From the NCBI RefSeq assembly GCF_000684975.1, contig NZ_BAXZ01000038.1, forward strand, positions 1 to 36,400: a DNA stretch of 36,400 nt, in the 5' to 3' direction. Each line of letters begins with the position of its first letter. Positions within the stretch are counted from its first letter, which is position 1. The translations under genes and the position numbers were made by a program. The stretch is from Paraburkholderia acidipaludis NBRC 101816 (GTDB lineage Bacteria > Pseudomonadota > Gammaproteobacteria > Burkholderiales > Burkholderiaceae). Positions 7,322 to 15,813 of the stretch are shown piece after piece. Below the pieces are notes generated by a model that was given only the letters and a program-made list of their open reading frames with translations, was not told the DNA's origin and searched no databases.

Positions 7322-9126
7322 AGTGGAGAGCGTTCTGCCTTGCTGCGCGGCCAGAGCGTGCGTTTTTGCGACGGCAGGCTCACGATCGAGAGCTTTGTAA
7401 ACAGATTGATTTCCGCGTACATCGCAAAGAAACGGTGCAACAGCTCGCCAAAGAGCATCACGTCACCTTCGCCGGCAAATGCCTGGGAGTCGAGCGTGAC
7501 CTCGATCAGCACGCCACGCTCGACCGAGCCTCCCGACACCTCTTCGAGCAGTTCTTCGGACACCCAGAGAATCCCGGCCAGACGACGTCGGTTCAGCTCG
7601 TCGTCGGTCCAGTCGTAAAGCGCGAGCGCACCGCGCAGCACTTCAGCGTTCATCAGCGAGAGGAAGTTCGCCGCGAGGTGCGAAAGCACACGCCACTGGT
7701 ACCGGTCGTCCGTGGGCGGATAGAGCGGCAGGGTCGGCGCGACGAGATTGCGCACGCCCGTTACGTTCGGGGTGCTCGCCGCAAGCTCACTCAGGTTGGC
7801 TTCGCGCAGACCTTTGCGTGGCAGCATGCCGTTGGTGCCGGTCACGCGCAGCGACAGGCTTTCCTCGGGGAGCGTCTCCATCGTCTCCCAGGCGTGGCCA
7901 CCAAGGACGATCCACGTTTCATGGAGCCCGGATACCCCCGGGCGCACGCGTGCGTGGAAATACCGCTCAGGCGCTTCATGACGCAACATGCCACCACGAT
8001 GCCGGAAGGTGGCAAACGGTACGTATTCGTAGCGCTCCGCGGTTTCGTGATCGAACGCGGAGATGGCGTCGACCGAATACGTTTCGACATGCTCGCCGTG
8101 GTGACCTGCCGGTACGACGCGATACTCCGTTTCGTGGTGATTGATCTCGATGGGCTCGGCGTCGAGTTCGAAGAGGTTGATGACTGGAGAGCAGAACAGG
8201 CGCACATTCTCCCGTGTGAAGCGCAGATCCGACGGATATGCTTCCTTGAGGACGATTTCAAGCTCGAAGCGCGTGCTCTCCTTGGGAAGCTTCGCAATGT
8301 CCAGCCCGCAGAGATCGACGAAGAGAAATTTGTCTCGAAACGAGAAGTACTCGAGCAGAAGCTGATAGCCGGAAAACGCCGGGTCGGCTTTGGGCCACAG
8401 GCGTTCCTCAGTGGAGAAGCCGGCCGGTTCGATCGTGATGCCTGGCAGCGGCACGGCTTCGCCGTCCCGTACCTCTGGAATGCGCCATAGCACCGCGTCG
8501 ACCTGGCGCGTGAGTGCAAGGTGCATGGCAAACGCCACCGGCAGGTCGGCGCTCAGATGCAGGCGCAGGCGCGAGAGATCCGTCTCCTCGCGTCGTGCCG
8601 AATGCTGGAGTTCGAAGGCGAGCCGGATCACGGACCGGCCATCGTGACGCACCGAGGGCCCTGACTGCGCGATGGAAACCGGCTGCAGCGTGACGGCCTG
8701 GGTGGTGCGGTAAAGGCACTGTACGGAAGCCGGTGTCGTACCCTCGGCGCCATTGGTCTGCGGCACGGCGATGGGCGCCGAGCGCACCGGCACGCCAGCG
8801 GGCACCGCCTCGGTTCGCTGGAGCTTTTCCCGAAGCGGGACAAGCTCGGCGATCGAGAGCGAGGGAATCATCCGCAGATAGTGCGGCCACAGCAGGCTTA
8901 CCAGTCCTTCCGTGAGTTCAGGCAGCTCGTCGTCGAGCTTCTGCTGCAGGCGTCCGACGAGGAACGCGAAGCCCTCATGAACGCGCTCGACATACGGATC
9001 GCGGTCGCCCACCCGGTCGAGATTGAGCATGCGTGCCCGATCGGGGTGCGCCTTTGCAAACTCCCTGCCGGATTCGTGCAGGTAGCGCATCTGGGCTTCG
9101 TAGTAACGCAGGATTGGATCGTCCAT
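7318..9126 (-). CDS. tssF: T6SS baseplate subunit TssF
   Basis: Large baseplate wedge protein, 602 residues, partner of TssG. The N terminus reads ILRYYEAQMRYLHESGREFA, followed by RDPYVERVHEGFAFLVGRLQ and LDDELPELTEGLVSLLWPHY, the strongest TssF signature. Near the C terminus the segment LFGELLHRFFAMYAEINLFT is also typical. The gene starts 37 bases after the tssA stop. The ribosome binding site is weak, so expression probably depends on the upstream transcript. Confidence 0.96.
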   Translation of the reverse strand: MDDPILRYYEAQMRYLHESGREFAKAHPDRARMLNLDRVGDRDPYVERVHEGFAFLVGRLQQKLDDELPELTEGLVSLLWPHYLRMIPSLSIAELVPLREKLQRTEAVPAGVPVRSAPIAVPQTNGAEGTTPASVQCLYRTTQAVTLQPVSIAQSGPSVRHDGRSVIRLAFELQHSARREETDLSRLRLHLSADLPVAFAMHLALTRQVDAVLWRIPEVRDGEAVPLPGITIEPAGFSTEERLWPKADPAFSGYQLLLEYFSFRDKFLFVDLCGLDIAKLPKESTRFELEIVLKEAYPSDLRFTRENVRLFCSPVINLFELDAEPIEINHHETEYRVVPAGHHGEHVETYSVDAISAFDHETAERYEYVPFATFRHRGGMLRHEAPERYFHARVRPGVSGLHETWIVLGGHAWETMETLPEESLSLRVTGTNGMLPRKGLREANLSELAASTPNVTGVRNLVAPTLPLYPPTDDRYQWRVLSHLAANFLSLMNAEVLRGALALYDWTDDELNRRRLAGILWVSEELLEEVSGGSVERGVLIEVTLDSQAFAGEGDVMLFGELLHRFFAMYAEINLFTKLSIVSLPSQKRTLWPRSKAERSPL

Positions 9127-9163
9127 CTCTGATTTTCTGTTGTTTGCGCCACCGTGGCAGTCG

Positions 9164-10753
9164 TTACAAAGTCAGCGACAGTGCACGGGCTGGTTCGAGC
9201 ACCGTAAGCTCTGTCTGCAGTTCAGCCATCCGGCGCGCAAGTGCGGGCTTGTCCGCGTCCTTGCGGTTGCTGGTTGCCTTCAGTGCCCGAAGCAACTGGA
9301 GCTTCACTTCGAACACCAGCGCCGGATCCCAGCGCGCAAGCGGCAGTGTTTTCGCTGATGCGTCGAGTTCGAGCAGCAGCGCCATGGCGGTGTCAGCGCG
9401 TTCGGAATTTTGCGCAAGACGCGCCATCACGAATCGCTGCAGATAACGGTGCCGCTCCGTCCTCATGCCGGGCAGCGCCTCGAGCCAGGCGAAGGCGGCT
9501 TCGACACCCTCGCGCACAACGAGATCTTTCGCCTGTGCTTCGATCTCCGGCCAGTCGCCCGCACCGCCTTCTTCGCTGCTGGCCGACACCGGCAGGGGTT
9601 CGAGCGTCTCGCCCGCTTCGAGATCGCGCACCACCGCGTGCCTGGCGATCCATTCGAGCGTCGTATCGTCCGCGAAGGGAGTGCCGTCGTTGAACGACAG
9701 GCGCTCGATGCCGGGAAGACGCTCGAGGAAGAGCGCGAAGTCAGCGCGCAGCAGCTCACGCCACGCGCTGTAGGGCGCGCCGACGTTGTCGAGCGCGAGG
9801 TGCTGGAAGTACTGCAGGTCGAACCAGAGGTGATTGACGCCCTCCATGAACGCACCCTCGACACGCTCCAGCAGCTCGTTCCATTGTTTCTGCAGTGCGA
9901 GGCGCTTCATCTGCTGGCGCAGTTCCGGGCGCGGCGCAACAAGCCGTGTATGCGAGGCGGCATCGGCTGGCGGCACTTCATGCAGGGTGTCCCAGCGAAC
10001 GCAGCGCGCAACGCGCACGGACGGCAGGTAGCCCTGCTCCTGGTCGCGCAGCCACGTGGCCATCGCACGCGCCTGCTCCAGCAGGTCGCGCGTTGACGTG
10101 ATGGCGCCGCCCGCCATGCGGGCCGGGGACGGCGAGGAGGACGGCGGCAAATCGGCATCGCCGCTGCGTACCGCCCCGTCCTTGTGCTCGAACTTCGATA
10201 CCAGCGGCTGCAGATTCGGTCGCACCGCTTCAGGCCATGCGAGTGTGAGCGTGACAAGCACGTCGAGCGCGGCCAATGCGCGTTCGAGATCTGGCGGCGC
10301 GAACTCGCCGCGGCTTTCGAGCAACTCAAGCACGCGCGGCGTCGCCAGCATCTCGAGCGCGCCCTTCTTCGCTTCGGCGCGCGCGGGCAGCACTTCCTGC
10401 CCGAACCGCTCGACAAGTGCGGCAGCGAGTTCCAGTGCGTCCGCGAAACCAGCCGGGCCATCCTGACGTACTCTCGCAAACGCGTAGTAGCCCGCCAGAC
10501 GCAGATCCTTGCCGGTTTCCTTGAGCAACTGCTCGCAGGAATGCGTGATCAGGCTTTCGTCGATTCCCGAGAGCTTGCCGGCCTCATCCCTGAGCGCAAA
10601 AAAAGCATCCTCGTAACCGGGATCGCGTCCCACACCCGATCCGCCCACAAGCGGTTGCAACCACCCCGCCCACGCATCAAGCCGCGCACGCGTCAGTTCA
10701 CCGGCGTCCTCGCGGGCCGGGAAGAGGCTGCGGAAGAGTTCACCGAGCTTCAT
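9164..10753 (-). CDS. tssA: T6SS protein TssA (ImpA N-terminal and VasJ-type C-terminal domains)
   Basis: Organises baseplate assembly and tail polymerisation. The 529-residue protein begins MKLGELFRSLFP and has an ImpA-type N-terminal domain (LDAWAGWLQPLVGG, GRDPGYEDAFFALRDEAGKL, about residues 25-75). The C-terminal half (about 300-480) carries the VasJ-like segment WNELLERVEGAFMEGVNHLW, marking the class whose C terminus forms a ring near the baseplate. The start at 10753 overlaps the tssM stop by 4 bp (ATGA); the open frame extends much further upstream, but that part lies antisense-free inside tssM in another frame and is not real. Confidence 0.9.
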   Translation of the reverse strand: MKLGELFRSLFPAREDAGELTRARLDAWAGWLQPLVGGSGVGRDPGYEDAFFALRDEAGKLSGIDESLITHSCEQLLKETGKDLRLAGYYAFARVRQDGPAGFADALELAAALVERFGQEVLPARAEAKKGALEMLATPRVLELLESRGEFAPPDLERALAALDVLVTLTLAWPEAVRPNLQPLVSKFEHKDGAVRSGDADLPPSSSPSPARMAGGAITSTRDLLEQARAMATWLRDQEQGYLPSVRVARCVRWDTLHEVPPADAASHTRLVAPRPELRQQMKRLALQKQWNELLERVEGAFMEGVNHLWFDLQYFQHLALDNVGAPYSAWRELLRADFALFLERLPGIERLSFNDGTPFADDTTLEWIARHAVVRDLEAGETLEPLPVSASSEEGGAGDWPEIEAQAKDLVVREGVEAAFAWLEALPGMRTERHRYLQRFVMARLAQNSERADTAMALLLELDASAKTLPLARWDPALVFEVKLQLLRALKATSNRKDADKPALARRMAELQTELTVLEPARALSLTL

Positions 10754-13700
10754 TCGGCCTCCGGCACGGTACCGTGAGGCAGTGGCATGGCTGCGTGCCT
10801 GGCGGCTGCGATAGCGGCCGGCGGCAACGGTGGCGGCGTGTTGGCCGACAACCCGGAAGCGGACTTCACACCGCCGGCGGCAAAGATGCGGGAGGGCAAC
10901 GCGAAGTGGCGCAACTGGAGCACATCCAGCGGACCTGCGCCCGCCTCGCCGCGCAACTGGACCCTGAGCGCAAGGCCCGTGCTCGCGTCCGGCGTCCAGG
11001 TAAGCAGGTAACGTGCGTTGTCCTGCTGCAAAACTTTCGCACGCTCGAGCAGACGGATCAGCCCGAAACGCCCCTGCGCCTCCATGGATGAGCGCAGGCC
11101 CGCCTGCTCGGTCTGCCATTCGATATGCGAGAGGTTCTCCAGCGACTGCCCCGGCCATTCGAAGGGCGTCCACTCCTCGCGCTGGTTGAAGTAGTGCAGT
11201 TCGTTGCCCGGCAGCACCACCCGCATGTCCGTGATGCCAGGCGTTGCGACACCGCGCAGATCGAACCGTATATGTGCGTCGCCCGAGGGGAAGAGTACCG
11301 TCGAGACCCGCATCAACCGGTTCAGTCCGTCGATAAAAGCCGGGTCGAGCCTGAGCGAGCCGCGATCGGCACCTTGCGCGGCGCCCCAGTGATCGCCCTG
11401 GCGCTCGACGACGCCTGCCAGCTGCGTCGTGACGAACTGGGTGATCACGCCGTTATCCGGGCGCATGAAGCGCGCCATCTCCGGCAACGACGCATCGTTT
11501 TCCGAATCGGCAAACGGATAGCGGCCGCCGAAGGTCCGGTTCCAGTCAGCGAGGATCGAGGTGCGCCAGATGTCGTTCAGGCTTGCCGCAGCGGGCTGCA
11601 CCACGGCCTGCCAGGTCTGGTCGAGCGGCGCCTGGAACAGCTCACCGAACCCCGCCCACTGCTCGCCCAGGCTGGCGGCCACGCGGCTCGCGTAATCGCG
11701 GCTGTCCGCGATATCCGAGCTCCGGCCCTGCAGCACCGACTGCGCCGCGAGGCGCGACATGGCGTCCGTATCGGGGCCGGCCAGCATCTGCTCGACTTTC
11801 AGGCGCATTGCCGTCACGCGTTCGAGGTAGCGCGCAAGGCTCAGGTCGCCGGTTGCCGCGATCTGTGCGCCGGCCTTGCCGGTCTGCGCCGGCATCGCAG
11901 AGGCAAGATCACTGCCCGCGAGACGCAGAATGGGCCCGAAAGCGCCCGCGAGTGGTGCGAGCTCGGGCTGCGCCTGCTTCGACGGATCTTTCTGGTCAGC
12001 CCCGACAAGCTGCTGCGCCTTGTTGATGAGCGTATCGGAGAGCGATTGCGCTGCCGCGCCGGCGCCTGCCTGATACACGATCATGTTCATCAGCGCGACC
12101 AGAGGCGAGCGTTGGGAATCCCCCAACAGCGTGAGCTGGTCGGCCGTGGCCGAGAGCGTCGTTGCAGACTGCCAGCGCAGGCTGTTGAGGAACTGCTCCC
12201 ATGCCCGTGCGTAGTCGTCGAAATAACGTTGACGCAGTGCAGCTCTCAACGTCGATGGCGCCGCATTCGCCGATTTCGCATCCGAGAGCACCCAGTCGCC
12301 CGCGACATTGCCCTGCTCGCTCGCCTCGTCGATCGCCTTCGCGATGCGTTGTTCCCACGCGTCGCGCGTGAACACGCCTGGTATCGTCTGCGTGGTGTTG
12401 AACAGGCCCCGGCCCGTGGTGTCGCCTAATAGCGTGGCAAGAGATACCGGCGGATATTTCGGCTTCGCCTCATCAAGGATCTGTTCGTAGACCGCATCCG
12501 TTGAGTTCTGGATGCCGCGCACGCCGATGATGGTCTGGCGCGTAGCGGCAACGAGGCCGCCATCGGGGCTAATCGCGGCTGTCGATGCTCCCGGAGCGTT
12601 GTGTCCGAGGTGATCCGCAAAGAATCCGATGGCGTGCTGGCGCAGATCCTCCCATGTGCCTGGCGAGAGTGGCGAATTGAGCGGGCGCGCCGGCACTTCC
12701 GTTGCGACGAGCTGCGACGTCAGAAAGACCGCGGCAGCATGTTCCGGCTTCGCGAGCATCAGGTAGGCCTTGAGCGTGTCATAGGCCGCCTGAGCCTGCG
12801 CGTTGCCACCGCTTGCGATTTCCTCGTCGGACATCGAGGCGAGCTGGCGCAACCGCTCCTCGAGCTTCTCGCGGATCGGGTCGACAAGAACACGTGCTGC
12901 GGCACTCTGGTAGCCGGGCCAAATTGCACCGAGCAGTGCGCGGTCGTGGTTCAGGCCAAAGCGTGTTACCCATGGGGAGCCATCGCGTTGACGCGTCTCG
13001 AGCGTATCGATCTGTTTGTCGAGGCTGTCGAGCATTTGCATGGCTTGCGTAGGATCCTGGGTGCCCGAGAGTCTCGCGAGCGTGTCCGCTGCGTTGCCGA
13101 TCGTGGCGCGATTCGTGAAAGTGGAAACCGCCATGCCCACGATCCAGAGGCCGACCACGGCTGTTGCGGTCCACGCTGCCGTTGTCCAGAACGAAAAACC
13201 GACGCGACGACCGTGGACTGTTCGGCTGTGCTCCGCAATCGTTTGCCAGATCGAGCGCTGTTGTGGCGCGATGGGGTCGCTTTCTGTTTCCGCTTGTTCG
13301 TCTGCCTCGCCGTTGAGCTTTTCCACGGCTGTGGGTAGCGCGAACTCGCGCTCCTTGAAGAGCGGTGCAAACAGCAGACCGTGCACGGTCTGACGCCAGT
13401 AACGCGAATTCGCGGTCTGCAGCACAAGTTCTGACAAGGCGCTACCGAGCCGCTCGATATGTTGCGAGAGCTCGGCCGGATAGCGGTCGCGATTGTCCGC
13501 GGCAACCCGTGCGACGCCTGTGTCCGCCAGATTAAGTGCGAGGCCTTGCAGCGAGGCGTGGATTTCCTCGGCATTCACGCGCGTGTTCGCCCAGGTCACG
13601 CCTATCGGTTCGTCCGCACTTTGCGTCTCGGCGCCAAAATCTGTCACGTTCAGCAGATATGCAGGCGCGGCCCATCGCAGGGCTCGGGCGTGGCGGGCGA

Positions 13701-14307
13701 GGCGTTGGGCCAGCGCGTTTGTGTCAAATGGAGTCTTGCCGACAACCCGATTACCGGTTACCACCACGATCGCATCGATCGGGCGGCGACTGCGCATCCG
13801 GCGAATCTGGTCGAGCCAGGCGGTGTCGAGCTTGTCGGTGGTCTGCTTCGCATAGAGCAGCACAGTATCGCCGGTGATTGCGTAGCAGGTGTCCACGAGT
13901 CCCGGCACAAGACGCGTAACGAGCGGCTCGTCGCCCGCGATGACCACCCACTGCTCACGGTAGCGCCAGCGCCCCCCATGTCGGGCGCGCAGTGCATCAC
14001 AAAGGTTGGTGCTGCGGGAGACATTCAAATCGACCTCATCCCTCTTTTGTGCCGCGCCGATCCTCGCCATTGGATCGCGCTCGTACCGGGTGTTCGATCG
14101 ACCAGGTGCATTCCTGGCCACGACACTCCACGCACTGGCTAGAGGGGCACGAAACGCCAACACGAGCCCCCCGATCAAAACGATAATCAGGACCCGGCGA
14201 ACCGGAGACGGGTCGATTGTCGAACCTTTGAACCATTCGAACAGAGCAGCGGCAATCGTCACTGCGATCACGATAATCCAGTAGCCGAAGATCTTGCGTA
14301 CCTTCAT
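10750..14307 (-). CDS. tssM: T6SS inner-membrane protein TssM (IcmF), no Walker A
   Basis: Core of the T6SS membrane complex, spanning the inner membrane and contacting TssL and TssJ. The 1185-residue protein has two N-terminal membrane helices (about 7-25 and 38-55), a cytoplasmic domain, a third helix (about 372-397) and a long periplasmic region ending with a beta-rich domain (FEWPGQSLENLSHIEWQTEQ near residue 1070). TssM often has a Walker A motif after the second helix; here the equivalent stretch after VVIA is GDEPLVTR (about 125-132), without Gly-Lys-Thr/Ser, so nucleotide binding is unlikely. Its ATG overlaps the upstream membrane-protein stop, and its stop overlaps tssA. The domain order is repeated in the OmpA-type protein at 27959-29734. 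Confidence 0.95.
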   Translation of the reverse strand: MKVRKIFGYWIIVIAVTIAAALFEWFKGSTIDPSPVRRVLIIVLIGGLVLAFRAPLASAWSVVARNAPGRSNTRYERDPMARIGAAQKRDEVDLNVSRSTNLCDALRARHGGRWRYREQWVVIAGDEPLVTRLVPGLVDTCYAITGDTVLLYAKQTTDKLDTAWLDQIRRMRSRRPIDAIVVVTGNRVVGKTPFDTNALAQRLARHARALRWAAPAYLLNVTDFGAETQSADEPIGVTWANTRVNAEEIHASLQGLALNLADTGVARVAADNRDRYPAELSQHIERLGSALSELVLQTANSRYWRQTVHGLLFAPLFKEREFALPTAVEKLNGEADEQAETESDPIAPQQRSIWQTIAEHSRTVHGRRVGFSFWTTAAWTATAVVGLWIVGMAVSTFTNRATIGNAADTLARLSGTQDPTQAMQMLDSLDKQIDTLETRQRDGSPWVTRFGLNHDRALLGAIWPGYQSAAARVLVDPIREKLEERLRQLASMSDEEIASGGNAQAQAAYDTLKAYLMLAKPEHAAAVFLTSQLVATEVPARPLNSPLSPGTWEDLRQHAIGFFADHLGHNAPGASTAAISPDGGLVAATRQTIIGVRGIQNSTDAVYEQILDEAKPKYPPVSLATLLGDTTGRGLFNTTQTIPGVFTRDAWEQRIAKAIDEASEQGNVAGDWVLSDAKSANAAPSTLRAALRQRYFDDYARAWEQFLNSLRWQSATTLSATADQLTLLGDSQRSPLVALMNMIVYQAGAGAAAQSLSDTLINKAQQLVGADQKDPSKQAQPELAPLAGAFGPILRLAGSDLASAMPAQTGKAGAQIAATGDLSLARYLERVTAMRLKVEQMLAGPDTDAMSRLAAQSVLQGRSSDIADSRDYASRVAASLGEQWAGFGELFQAPLDQTWQAVVQPAAASLNDIWRTSILADWNRTFGGRYPFADSENDASLPEMARFMRPDNGVITQFVTTQLAGVVERQGDHWGAAQGADRGSLRLDPAFIDGLNRLMRVSTVLFPSGDAHIRFDLRGVATPGITDMRVVLPGNELHYFNQREEWTPFEWPGQSLENLSHIEWQTEQAGLRSSMEAQGRFGLIRLLERAKVLQQDNARYLLTWTPDASTGLALRVQLRGEAGAGPLDVLQLRHFALPSRIFAAGGVKSASGLSANTPPPLPPAAIAAARHAAMPLPHGTVPEAE

Positions 14308-15548
14308 GCATTCAATTCCATTTGTTCTTTTGAATGTGCGAGTGACTTAGCGACTGCGAAGTACAATGAACCTGCACGCCATGCCATGAGTTGTGGCCCC
14401 CCCGTTTTTCCTGCATGTTCGATTGCCAACGCGGCCGCAAGCCATCCGGCACACGCCCCGGGATTGCCTAACGCTGTATCGATGTCGTGCACGCCTGTCA
14501 GTTCTGCTGTTTGTGAGAGAGCCAGCTTCACACCCGATGCGGTTTGAAGAAGCCCTCCTTTGTCCTCCCCAGACAGTCCAGCTTGCCAGAGATCGCTAAT
14601 TTCGGCCGCCGCCGATTTACTCCACAACAGCGCCTGCTGGGTGCTGTATTCAAGCGCCGTGGTGTCGACCACCAGGGGGCGATGCAACATCGCCAAGGAT
14701 CGAAGTCCATATCGTTCTACCAGAGGTGCCCATCCCAATAAAAGCGCCACCGCGGCTTCCGCACTGTTCTCGGGCGGCTTATCGTGTAGCTGCGCTGACA
14801 CGAACAGAACGAAGCGCTCAAGCGTAGGGCCACCCTTTATATCTAACCACTCGTCCAGTGCCATCAATCCTAGGTTCGTGGCGAGCAACGTTACAGGCGC
14901 ACGCCGTAGTTCGGAATCCGACCAGCATTGGTGCCACGTGCGAAGATGCATATCCCTATCTTCGCTCTCGGGTAAATGCAGACGTACGTCGAGCGCAACG
15001 TTCTTGGGAAGTGCCTTGATTGCGGGACCGATCCGTGCCAGCAGCTTCTCGAAGCAAGGGCCGTAGCGCCCCTTCCCGTCTTCGCTGTCGATCAAGGACA
15101 ACGAAGTGTGACGTGTTCCGTCTTTTCCGTTCTGCGACGTTTTTGCGACAAGTGCCGTCTCGCCCCGGGCGATCTTCCCTGCGACCTCAGTAGTACCAAA
15201 GCCGCACAGATAGCTCAATCCCACAACTGCAAGCGGTTCACTCGCGAAGCGAATTGCTTTGGCTCGATCTTCCTGCAGGACTTCATCCTCAGCCATGAGT
15301 CTTGCGACCTCTTCGTCGTAGTAGTGCAACCGCAAGCCAAAGACAAGGGCCCATGCAAGCACAGGTAACGCGAGCAGCTGTACCCAGAACCATGCAGAGC
15401 CCGTAGGTTCCGTCCTGGACCACGTCAGTAGCGTACCTATTACGCCGGCAAGCATGAAGACCACGAAAAACGCAAGCCAGACGATAGCTCGCGGTGGGCG
15501 AGGCTCGTTCGATGCTTGCCTCTGCGAAACGGGAAGGACAACCGGCAT
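14304..15548 (-). CDS. Two-TM membrane protein with degenerate ketoacyl-synthase-like domain, function unknown
   Basis: A 414-residue protein I do not recognise by name. Seen directly: two hydrophobic helices (about 21-43 and 53-74), then a soluble cytoplasmic domain. Within it, PLAVVGLSYLCGFG followed by EVAGKIARGETAL looks like the N terminus of the ketoacyl-synthase/thiolase fold; SAEAAVALLLG and LGNPGACAGWLAAALAIEHA look like its later GHxxGAxG region. No catalytic Cys/His/His set is evident, suggesting a pseudoenzyme. It lies 10 bases after PAAR and overlaps tssM by 4 bp, so it belongs to the effector module or the membrane complex. Candidate roles: effector-loading adaptor (comparable in place and topology to Tla3/DUF2875 proteins, membership not established) or membrane immunity protein. 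The fold suggestion is inference from patterns. Confidence 0.75.
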   Translation of the reverse strand: MPVVLPVSQRQASNEPRPPRAIVWLAFFVVFMLAGVIGTLLTWSRTEPTGSAWFWVQLLALPVLAWALVFGLRLHYYDEEVARLMAEDEVLQEDRAKAIRFASEPLAVVGLSYLCGFGTTEVAGKIARGETALVAKTSQNGKDGTRHTSLSLIDSEDGKGRYGPCFEKLLARIGPAIKALPKNVALDVRLHLPESEDRDMHLRTWHQCWSDSELRRAPVTLLATNLGLMALDEWLDIKGGPTLERFVLFVSAQLHDKPPENSAEAAVALLLGWAPLVERYGLRSLAMLHRPLVVDTTALEYSTQQALLWSKSAAAEISDLWQAGLSGEDKGGLLQTASGVKLALSQTAELTGVHDIDTALGNPGACAGWLAAALAIEHAGKTGGPQLMAWRAGSLYFAVAKSLAHSKEQMELNA

Positions 15549-15558
15549 CGTCCGGCCT

Positions 15559-15813
15559 TTAGACGAGGCTGGAGATCAGGCGGCAACCGCACATCGCGCG
15601 ATAGCCGTTTCGGGCGACCGGTACTCCGTCGTCCTTCATCGTCTCATCGCCATCGATAATGAGATTAGGTTTGATATCGTGTTGTGGACACGACACTTCG
15701 TCGCCCTTGCGTGCGATAAAGCGGCCACTGAATTTCATCGCCTTCGAGGCGGTGATGACTTTCCCGCCGTGGTCAGTGGAATCGCCCAGGAGAACCAGAT
15801 CAATCATTTTCAC
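15559..15813 (-). CDS. PAAR-domain T6SS spike tip protein
   Basis: An 84-residue stand-alone PAAR protein that would sharpen the VgrG tip and help carry cargo. It opens with LVLLGDSTDHGGKVITAS, the PAAR start pattern, followed by RKGDEVSCPQHD, LIIDGDETMKDDGVPVARNG and a terminal CGC. Cys/His residues in these places bind the tip metal in this family. The ATG overlaps the stop of the DUF2235 gene by 4 bp, tying it to that effector as the likely cargo. Confidence 0.93.
   Translation of the reverse strand: MKMIDLVLLGDSTDHGGKVITASKAMKFSGRFIARKGDEVSCPQHDIKPNLIIDGDETMKDDGVPVARNGYRAMCGCRLISSLV

Noticed and set aside
10754..11173. N-terminal extension of tssA to an upstream start
   Set aside because: The extra residues lie inside tssM coding sequence; the ATG at 10753 overlapping the tssM stop fits both homology and coupling.
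11125..12429. 434-codon plus-strand frame inside tssM
   Set aside because: Complement shadow of tssM; composition is Arg-rich with no recognisable domain.
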